21,998 nt of DNA, taken from contig CAJMOI010000019.1 in the NCBI GenBank assembly GCA_905215105.1, positions 1 to 21,998 on the forward strand, in the 5' to 3' direction. This DNA comes from an uncultured bacterium (GTDB taxonomy: Bacteria; Bacillota; Clostridia; Oscillospirales; Acutalibacteraceae). Under the pieces are notes generated by a model that worked only from the letters and a program-made list of their open reading frames with translations, had not been told where the DNA came from and searched no databases. Both the position numbers and the translations under genes were made by a program. The stretch's first letter is position 1. Each line of letters begins with the position of its first letter. Below, piece after piece: positions 7,639 through 13,429 of this stretch.

Positions 7639-8067
7639 TCACCGTTTCTTTTTCTTCCGCTTGGTCTTTCTGCCCAGAAGCCCGGCCAGACAGCCGCCGG
7701 CCATGGTCATCAGGAGGATGCCCACAAAGGGTCCATGAAATCCCTCCGCTCCCGTGGTCCCCCAGCAAATGGAGACCAAGATTCCACACAGCAGTAGGCC
7801 TATGCCCCCGCCGATGGCCATAGAGGGCCCCCCGCTTCCCTTTTGGATGGCCACACGGCCGGCCACAAAGGGACACAGACCGGCGGCCACCGTCAAGAGC
7901 AGATGGGTGATCTCCTCTGGGACCAAACCGCCCCAAATCAGCGCCGCCGACAAAAGGGCAAACAGCAGCAAGAGAAGCAAACCTATGGCGGTGCCCATCA
8001 GAACGGACAGTACCCCTCCGGAAGATGTCCCCTTTTTCTGGGTGCGTTCTTCCTCTCTTTTTTCCAT
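7639..8067 (-). CDS. TIGR04086 (YrzE-type) four-helix membrane protein
   Basis: A 142-residue small membrane protein: charged N terminus (MEKREEERTQKK), about four hydrophobic segments (roughly 19-45, 52-70, 83-105, 112-135) and a very basic tail (RKTKRKKKKR). Length, topology and position next to yajC and tgt fit the TIGR04086/YrzE family, whose function is unknown. GGAGGG lies 6 bases before ATG 8067, but that ribosome binding site is the 3' arm of an 11-bp hairpin, so its translation or transcription may be controlled. It is followed 3 bases later by the SpoIIM-like gene, so the two are probably translated together. Confidence 0.75.
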   Translation of the reverse strand: MEKREEERTQKKGTSSGGVLSVLMGTAIGLLLLLLFALLSAALIWGGLVPEEITHLLLTVAAGLCPFVAGRVAIQKGSGGPSMAIGGGIGLLLCGILVSICWGTTGAEGFHGPFVGILLMTMAGGCLAGLLGRKTKRKKKKR

Positions 8068-8070
8068 AAA

Positions 8071-8119
8071 AATCCCTCCCCGAAGAGAATCTCTGATGGA
8101 TTCTATGTGGGGAGGGATT
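8071..8119 (-). promoter_or_regulatory. Hairpin covering the ribosome binding site of the TIGR04086 gene (attenuator or RBS sequester)
   Basis: On the minus strand AATCCCTCCCC (8119-8109) can pair with GGGGAGGGATT (8081-8071), an 11-bp GC-rich stem. The 27-base loop holds a second 6-bp hairpin (AGAATC at 8086-8091 with GATTCT at 8099-8104). The 3' arm contains the GGAGGG ribosome binding site, and a run of five U leads straight into the ATG at 8067. The shape fits both an intrinsic terminator and a translation-blocking hairpin. Confidence 0.65.
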
Positions 8120-8139
8120 CTTCTATGCCGGTATTCTCG

Positions 8140-8424
8140 TTACTGCTGGGTCTGGTCCGCTGCCACGCCCTTGTTCATGATGGCCCAGGTGGCATACTCC
8201 AGACGCACACGGTCTGCGCCGGTCTCGATGACCACGGTCTTTTCCTTCACGGCGCAGATGTTGCCGATCATTCCGTCGATCATGGTGACAGGGTCACCGG
8301 GCGCCAGTGCCCGCTTCATGGCGTCCTGCTCCTTTTTCCGCTGCTTTTCCGGACGCATTTTCAAGAAATAGAAAATGGCGATATAGAAAACAATGAGGAC
8401 GATGATCAAAATTGACATATCCAA
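8140..8424 (-). CDS. yajC: Preprotein translocase subunit YajC
   Basis: A 94-residue single-span membrane protein of the YajC family, an accessory of the SecDF complex in Sec-dependent export. It has one N-terminal hydrophobic helix (residues 3-22, ILIIVLIVFYIAIFYFL), the typical MRPEKQRKKEQ linker and a small cytoplasmic domain with PGDPVTMIDGMIGNI, close to the family's GD-V-T-GG/G-I-G-V pattern. The start is uncertain: TTG at 8424 lies 7 bases after a GGAGGG site, whereas ATG at 8418 is 13 bases away, so I prefer TTG. A longer in-frame extension to 8490 would run into the promoter and is rejected. The location next to tgt is the conserved tgt–yajC arrangement. secD/secF are not in the window. 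Confidence 0.92.
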   Translation of the reverse strand: MDMSILIIVLIVFYIAIFYFLKMRPEKQRKKEQDAMKRALAPGDPVTMIDGMIGNICAVKEKTVVIETGADRVRLEYATWAIMNKGVAADQTQQ

Positions 8425-8461
8425 GGCGATTCCCTCCACTGTAAAAAATAACTTTCTATTT

Positions 8462-8490
8462 ATTATAAAAGAGTTTTCGAGATTTGACAA
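8462..8490 (-). promoter_or_regulatory. Sigma-A-type promoter of yajC
   Basis: On the minus strand TTGTCA (8490-8485) and a perfect TATAAT (8467-8462) are separated by 17 bases. It lies between tgt and yajC, so yajC and the downstream membrane-protein genes can be transcribed independently of tgt. Confidence 0.82.
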
Positions 8491-8523
8491 GCCCTTTTTT
8501 CGGTAACGACTTCTTTTTCCTGG

Positions 8524-9654
8524 TTAGAGTTTGCCACCCAATTTCTCGGTATATTCCCGGCGGAATGCTTCAAAAGCGTCCTCGTCCAGGGCCTGACGAA
8601 TCCGTGCCATGAGATTGTTATAGAAATAAAGGTTATGCAGGACAGCCAGGCGCATGGCCAGCATCTCCCCTGCTTTGAAAAGATGGTGGATATAAGCGCG
8701 AGTAAAGTTTCGGCACACAGGACAGTCACAGGCCGGATCCAGCGGGCTTTCGTCGAAGGTATATTTGGCATTCATCATATTCCGTACACCCTCCATGGTG
8801 AACACATGGCCGTGACGGGCATTCCGGGTGGGCATGACACAGTCAAAAATATCCACGCCCCGGCGAACTGCTTCCAGAATATTGGCTGGGGTTCCAACCC
8901 CCATCAAATATCGGGGCTTATCCTCCGGCATATGAGGGGTTACTGCTTCAATCACCTGATACATCACTTCAGCTGGTTCGCCTACCGCCAGACCACCGAT
9001 GGCATAGCCGTCCAGATCCAATTCCCGAATGCGCTTCATATGATCTACACGAAGGTCCTCGAAGGTGCAGCCCTGATTGATGCCCCACAGCATCTGATGG
9101 GGGTTCAGCGTATCGGGCAAGCTGTTCAGCCGGGTCATTTCCGCTTTGCAGCGTTCCAGCCAGCGAGCTGTGCGGGCACAGGATGCTTTTGCATATTCAT
9201 AGGTGGCCGGATTTTCCACACACTCATCAAAGGCCATGGCAATGGTAGAACCCAGATTGGACTGGATGCGCATACTCTCTTCTGGCCCCATAAAGATTTT
9301 GTGACCGTCAATATGGGAAGCAAAGGTTACGCCTTCCTCTTTGATGTTGCGCAGCTTTGCCAGTGAGAAAACCTGAAATCCGCCGCTGTCAGTGAGGATC
9401 GGGCCTTCCCAACGGGTCATCTTGTGCAGGCCGCCCAGCTTTTTTACCGTTTCATCGCCGGGACGCAGATGCAGATGATAGGTATTGCACAGCTGCACCT
9501 GACAATGGACATCTTTCAGGTCCAGTGCAGAAACTGCGCCTTTGATGGCACCACAGGTGGCCACATTCATAAAGGCGGGCATCTGAATGGTTCCATGTAC
9601 GGTGGTAAATTCACCGCGGCGTGCAGCGCCCTCCTGTTTAATCAGTCGATACAT
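8524..9654 (-). CDS. tgt: tRNA-guanine transglycosylase (queuine tRNA-ribosyltransferase)
   Basis: A 376-residue enzyme that exchanges guanine 34 for preQ1 in the anticodon of Asp, Asn, His and Tyr tRNAs during queuosine synthesis. Active-site residues are visible: general-base Asp89 in LTDSGGFQVF, the GGLAVGEP substrate loop (220-227), nucleophile Asp271 in IFDCVMPTRNARHG, and the structural zinc site Cys309, Cys311, Cys314 and His340. ATG 9654 has a GGAAGG site 5 bases upstream and lies 14 bases after the rqcH stop, so it is co-transcribed with rqcH. queA, the frequent neighbour, is absent here. Confidence 0.98.
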   Translation of the reverse strand: MYRLIKQEGAARRGEFTTVHGTIQMPAFMNVATCGAIKGAVSALDLKDVHCQVQLCNTYHLHLRPGDETVKKLGGLHKMTRWEGPILTDSGGFQVFSLAKLRNIKEEGVTFASHIDGHKIFMGPEESMRIQSNLGSTIAMAFDECVENPATYEYAKASCARTARWLERCKAEMTRLNSLPDTLNPHQMLWGINQGCTFEDLRVDHMKRIRELDLDGYAIGGLAVGEPAEVMYQVIEAVTPHMPEDKPRYLMGVGTPANILEAVRRGVDIFDCVMPTRNARHGHVFTMEGVRNMMNAKYTFDESPLDPACDCPVCRNFTRAYIHHLFKAGEMLAMRLAVLHNLYFYNNLMARIRQALDEDAFEAFRREYTEKLGGKL

Positions 9655-9668
9655 ATTTCCTTCCTTTC

Positions 9669-11432
9669 TTACACTTCTTCCTGTTTCTCCGGCAAAGCAG
9701 GGGTCACATACAGCGTTTTATACTGCACATAGATCACCATACCGGGTTTGGCGCCCTGAGGCTTATTCACATGACGCACCTGGGTGTAATCCACCGGTAC
9801 CTGAGAGGAATCCTTTCCCCGGCTATGCCAGGCAGCAATGCAGGCTGCTTCCAGCAAAGCGGTGTCTGTAGGCTGTTTTCCGTCCGTCACCAGAATGGTA
9901 TGGGAACCGGGAATATTTTTGGTGTGGAACCAGATGTCGTTATTATTGGCCTGTTTTAAGGTCAGTTTATCATTCTGCCGGTTGTTCCGACCCACCAGCA
10001 CCCGGAATCCGTCACTGGTAGTAAACTCCAACGGAGCACTGGAGGGAGCGGGTTTCTGACGACCTTTACTGCGCAGCATCCGGATATATCCCTGTTCCAT
10101 CAGTTCCTGCCGGATTTCCGTCAAATCTTTTTCCGTTTCAGCGCGTCCCAGTTCGTCCAGCACGGAATCCAGATATTCCACTTCCTGCTGGGCAAAGGTG
10201 ATTTGCTCTGTCAGTTTCTCTTCCGCGACCTTTGCTTTCCGGTACTTTTTATAGTACCGCTGGGCGTTCTGATTGGCGTTCAGGGCCGGGTCCATGGGTA
10301 TGGTAATTTCCGGCATTCCCTCTTCATAGAAGTTTTCCAGTATTACAGAAGAAACACCCTTCTCAATGCGGTACAAGTTAGCGCTGAGCAGGTCACCATA
10401 AACGCGAAGCTGGTCCCGTTCGGCACATTGGCTCAGTTCTCCCTGCTGAATGGCGATTTTTCGGGTCAGCCGCTCCGAAGAAGTGGTAATGACCCGCAGC
10501 AAATCAGCTTCCCGCACACGCATCCGTTCTACCCGGTCGCGCTCGGAATAGAAATCATCCAGCAGCTGAGAAAATGTTGGCGCCGTACGAATCAATGCAG
10601 AAGTACCGTACTGCGTGATATTCATAAAGGAAATATCCATAGGCTTGTGTTGGGCAAGATTGACGACCATATGAGGGGTGCCGGAAACTTCCCGGGCAGT
10701 CTGCCGCAGCTGATTCAGGAAAAATACCAGCCGTTCCTGCTGGCTTTCCGTCAGCTGTTTGGTAAAGACATCCTCTCCCCGTCCCACAAACTGCTGGACT
10801 TCCCGGCAGACTATGGGAGATACACCCTGTAATACCGACAGCAACCCTTTGGAAAGCTCGCTGTCTCCGGGGCGATTTTCCAGACGCTCCAGCACATCGC
10901 TTATTTCTGCTTCCAACAGGTTCAGCTTCTCCTGGGCCGGGGGAAGATGATAGGTAACGCCCGGCAGAATTAACCGCTCGGAGCTCATTTCCGCATCCAC
11001 CCGTTTGAGTGCGTCCAGAATCTTTCCGTTTTCGTCCACAAAAATCACGTTGCTGTAGCGACCCATCACTTCCACAATCAGTTCCAGCCGCACATGATCC
11101 CCCAGCTCATTCACCGCGTCAAAGGCAAACCGCAGCAGCCGTTCCAGTCCCGGCTGTTCCACCGACAAAAGCCGGGCGCCGGTTAAACGCTTTCGAAGCA
11201 GCATACACAGCATCGGCGGCTGCATGGGATTTTCCGGCAGACAGCGGGTAAAGTGCGCACGAGCACTATTCACCCGCGCAGACAGCAGCAGGTGAAACCG
11301 ATCCCCTCGGGTCCGCAAAGTAACAATCAGTTCGTCCCGGCTGGGTTGATAAATTTTATCGACGCGGGCATCTACTGCTCGCTGAGAAATTTCGTTCTGC
11401 AAATGATGCAGAAAAATACCGTCTAAGGCCAT
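9669..11432 (-). CDS. rqcH: RqcH (NFACT family, Rqc2 homologue)
   Basis: A 587-residue protein of the NFACT / 'fibronectin-binding' family. RqcH binds stalled 50S subunits carrying peptidyl-tRNA and recruits alanyl-tRNA to add C-terminal alanine tails that mark the chain for degradation. The NFACT-N domain begins MALDGIFLHHLQNEI and covers about 1-180; a helical and coiled-coil middle covers about 280-440 (many Glu/Gln/Arg, EEKLTEQITFAQQEVEYLDSV); the NFACT-R domain is at about 458-580 with NNDIWFHTKNIPGSHTIL. At positions 97-98 the sequence is Glu-Arg, where I recall an Asp-Arg motif in Bacillus RqcH. ATG 11432 follows a GGGAGG site, 37 bases after the nif3-like gene. The old fibronectin-binding label is not supported by a signal peptide; none is seen. 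Confidence 0.94.
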   Translation of the reverse strand: MALDGIFLHHLQNEISQRAVDARVDKIYQPSRDELIVTLRTRGDRFHLLLSARVNSARAHFTRCLPENPMQPPMLCMLLRKRLTGARLLSVEQPGLERLLRFAFDAVNELGDHVRLELIVEVMGRYSNVIFVDENGKILDALKRVDAEMSSERLILPGVTYHLPPAQEKLNLLEAEISDVLERLENRPGDSELSKGLLSVLQGVSPIVCREVQQFVGRGEDVFTKQLTESQQERLVFFLNQLRQTAREVSGTPHMVVNLAQHKPMDISFMNITQYGTSALIRTAPTFSQLLDDFYSERDRVERMRVREADLLRVITTSSERLTRKIAIQQGELSQCAERDQLRVYGDLLSANLYRIEKGVSSVILENFYEEGMPEITIPMDPALNANQNAQRYYKKYRKAKVAEEKLTEQITFAQQEVEYLDSVLDELGRAETEKDLTEIRQELMEQGYIRMLRSKGRQKPAPSSAPLEFTTSDGFRVLVGRNNRQNDKLTLKQANNNDIWFHTKNIPGSHTILVTDGKQPTDTALLEAACIAAWHSRGKDSSQVPVDYTQVRHVNKPQGAKPGMVIYVQYKTLYVTPALPEKQEEV

Positions 11433-11469
11433 ATTACATCCTCCCTTTCCGGGATATGGGGTTTACAAA

Positions 11470-12237
11470 TCAGCAGAAATCTTCCGGTGCAGTGTTGGCC
11501 TCTGCAATCAGCCAATGTATCTGGGGAAATGCTTTTTTCAGTTTTTCCGTAAGCAGCGGAAGAACCACCGTCTCTGTGTGGAAATGTCCGCCTTCAACCA
11601 AAGTAGCGCCAAGTTCCCGGGCCAGCAAAAACTGATGGTGTTTTACCTCGCCGGTGACAAAAGCGTCTGCCCCTTCCTCAAGGGCAGGTTCCAGATAATC
11701 AGCACCGGCGCCGCTGCAAAGCCCCACTGTTTTGACTTTCCGATTTCCCGGCACAAAGCGGATGCCTCCGCAGTGCAGAGATTCCTTTACATGTCGGGCA
11801 AATACGTCGGATTCCATTTCTTCCGGCAGTTCTCCCACCATGGCTTCATATCCGGAACCGTGAGGGCAGATTCCCCGACAGTTCACCATGCCAAGAGCTT
11901 GAGAAAGAGCCACATTGACACCACTGTCAGAAGCCATATCCAAATTAGTGTGGGCACAGATGGCGGAAAGGTCATGCTGTGCCAGCAGCCACGGGACACT
12001 ATTCTTTTTCAGTTTACGCAGAGGCGCAAAGATTACGGGATGATGACTGACAATGAGCTGTGTGCCCTTTTGTACAGCTTCCTCCACTACCGGAGCGGTA
12101 ATATCCAGCGCCAGCAAAGCCGTTTTCACTGTTTGGCCACCGTCGCCAACCAGCAGGCCGGGGTTGTCAAAATCCAACGCTTCCGCAAAAGGCGCAAAGG
12201 TATTGATGTACTCATAGATTTCCTGGACCGAAGCCAT
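11470..12237 (-). CDS. Nif3-like dinuclear metal centre hexameric protein
   Basis: A 255-residue protein of the Nif3 / YqfO family. Putative metal ligands are visible: His65-His66 in IVSHHPVIF, Asp100 in AHTNLD, and His218, His220 and Glu222 in GGHFHTE near the C terminus. Members form hexameric toroids with a dinuclear metal site; the reaction in bacteria is not firmly known, although GTP cyclohydrolase 1 type 2 is a common label. This is the short form, lacking the PII-like insert of B. subtilis YqfO. Its ATG shares one base with the trmK stop (TAATG), so the two are translationally coupled, the same trmK–nif3 pair seen in many Firmicutes. Confidence 0.93.
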   Translation of the reverse strand: MASVQEIYEYINTFAPFAEALDFDNPGLLVGDGGQTVKTALLALDITAPVVEEAVQKGTQLIVSHHPVIFAPLRKLKKNSVPWLLAQHDLSAICAHTNLDMASDSGVNVALSQALGMVNCRGICPHGSGYEAMVGELPEEMESDVFARHVKESLHCGGIRFVPGNRKVKTVGLCSGAGADYLEPALEEGADAFVTGEVKHHQFLLARELGATLVEGGHFHTETVVLPLLTEKLKKAFPQIHWLIAEANTAPEDFC

Positions 12238-12944
12238 TATGATTCCTCCGTTTCTGTTCCAGCCATTTTTTCCAGTTGACGCAAAATCCGTTCAATCTTT
12301 TCAGCTCCCGCTTTGTCCTGACGATGACGGCAACCGAGCAGTTTTTTGGAAAGACGGTGCATCACTTTCCGAATATACTCCCGTTCCTCTACCGTTTTTC
12401 CGGTGAGGAGTCCAATATAAGGATACAGTTCCTTATTTTGAAAGGACTTCACTTTTTCAGGTGCATAAGCTGCCAACAGAACGGAATAGATTTTTCCTTC
12501 ACTGCGCACACACTTTTCTTCCAGCAACACAAACCCATTTTCCCGCAGCCACAGGCGAAGCTCCTTGGCGGTGGTCATAGGCTGTAAAATCAGATGCTTT
12601 TCCTCGCTTTTAATCCACGGCGCCTGCTGGAGGATTTGCGCGATCAGTTCTCCGCCCATTCCGGCGATGACAATATCATCGGCTTCTTCTGGCTGCACAT
12701 CCGTCAGACCACTGGAAAGGGAAAGCCGAATTTGACTTGCCATTCCATAACGCACTACATTCTCTCTGGCACGTTCCAATGGGCCTTCCCGGACATCTAC
12801 AGCCACTGCCTGGGGGCAAATTTCCTTGGACACCAGCCATACCGGCAGATAAGCGTGATCGGTCCCAATATCCGCCAGTTTTGCCCCTTGACGCACCAGA
12901 TCAGCGCACAGTTGAAGCCGCGGGTCCAGCTGAAAAATACGCAT
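12237..12944 (-). CDS. trmK: tRNA (adenine(22)-N1)-methyltransferase TrmK
   Basis: A 235-residue class I SAM-dependent methyltransferase of the TrmK/YqfN family, which methylates N1 of A22 in tRNA. The SAM-binding motif I is LADIGTDHAYLP (residues 23-34), followed by the acidic AVDVREGPLERARENV and the family signature VIAGMGGELI. A helical Lys/Arg-rich C-terminal region (SKKLLGCRHRQDKAGAEKIERIL) is typical. ATG 12944 has an AAAGGAG site upstream. It heads the trmK–nif3–rqcH–tgt run; no clear promoter was found in the 60 bases between it and the DUF1858 terminator. Confidence 0.95.
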   Translation of the reverse strand: MRIFQLDPRLQLCADLVRQGAKLADIGTDHAYLPVWLVSKEICPQAVAVDVREGPLERARENVVRYGMASQIRLSLSSGLTDVQPEEADDIVIAGMGGELIAQILQQAPWIKSEEKHLILQPMTTAKELRLWLRENGFVLLEEKCVRSEGKIYSVLLAAYAPEKVKSFQNKELYPYIGLLTGKTVEEREYIRKVMHRLSKKLLGCRHRQDKAGAEKIERILRQLEKMAGTETEES

Positions 12945-12998
12945 CGTGAAAGCTCCTTTCTAAATCAATGCGGCAATCTTTTCCCGCACTTCCTGACA

Positions 12999-13050
12999 CA
13001 AAAAGCCGTCCGGCAGGCAGCCCCGTACAGGGATCCTTCTACCGGACGGC
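12999..13050 (-). terminator. Intrinsic terminator after the DUF1858 gene
   Basis: GCCGTCCGG (13005-13013) is complementary to CCGGACGGC (13042-13050), a 9-bp stem. A smaller CCCTGTACGGG hairpin lies inside the loop. On the minus strand the stem is followed by TTTTTGTG. It ends the DUF1858 transcript and separates it from trmK. Confidence 0.8.
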
Positions 13051-13075
13051 AGCCATCTGATACTCAAACAGCAGA

Positions 13076-13279
13076 TTACTTGCCTTCGATGTGTGCGTTC
13101 AGCTTTGCAACCAGCTCGTCAACGCTGACACCGTGTACCAGGCAGGCCTGCTCCAAGCTTTCGCCGCGGGCAGAGGGGCAGCCCAGGCAGTGCATTCCCA
13201 TCTCCAGAAAATAAGGAGCGGTGGTGCGGTCCATATCCAGAATGTCGCCGATAACGGTATCTTTGGTAATAGCAGCCAT
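13076..13279 (-). CDS. DUF1858 domain protein (hybrid-cluster-protein-associated type)
   Basis: A 67-residue protein that is almost entirely one DUF1858 domain: an N-terminal TVIGDILDMD segment, a CLGC motif in GMHCLGCPSARGESLEQACLVHGV, and a C-terminal helix with VDELVAKLNAHI. These small proteins are common in anaerobes, and the Cys-x-x-Cys pair suggests a redox or metal-linked role, but none is proven. I place the start at ATG 13279 because GGAGG lies 8 bases upstream; the in-frame ATG at 13294 overlaps that ribosome binding site. It is monocistronic, bounded by the ispH-rpsA terminator upstream and its own terminator downstream. No hybrid cluster protein gene is nearby. Confidence 0.88.
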   Translation of the reverse strand: MAAITKDTVIGDILDMDRTTAPYFLEMGMHCLGCPSARGESLEQACLVHGVSVDELVAKLNAHIEGK

Positions 13280-13383
13280 GGTGATATCCTCCATTTCAAT
13301 GATAAACTTTCCATCCCAATCGTATTATTTCCCGGCTGTCAAACAGCCATTCCGAAACAGATACTTTGGTTTAATTGAGAAAA

Positions 13384-13417
13384 ACAGCCCCTCTCACAGC
13401 AGGGTGAAAGGGGCTGT
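13384..13417 (-). terminator. Intrinsic terminator after ispH-rpsA
   Basis: A 14-position stem (13384-13397 with 13404-13417) has one mismatch and a 6-base loop; the core is ACAGCCCCT paired with AGGGGCTGT. On the minus strand it is followed by a T run. It lies 12 bases after the ispH-rpsA stop. Confidence 0.9.
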
Positions 13418-13429
13418 CATACGCAGGAA

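Noticed and set aside
6982..7797. A 271-codon plus-strand frame opposite the SpoIIM-like gene
   Set aside because: The protein is low-complexity (many Gln, Lys, Arg, His) and opposes two membrane-protein genes with sensible hydrophobic segments and a conserved neighbourhood.
8425..8490. A 116-residue yajC start at 8490
   Set aside because: The extra N-terminal residues would be encoded by the −10/−35 region and leader of the yajC promoter, and the ribosome binding site lies inside the extension.
13334..13348. GGCTGT/ACAGCC hairpin upstream of the DUF1858 gene
   Set aside because: The stem is only 6 bp with a 3-base loop and no T run on either strand; too weak to call a terminator or operator.
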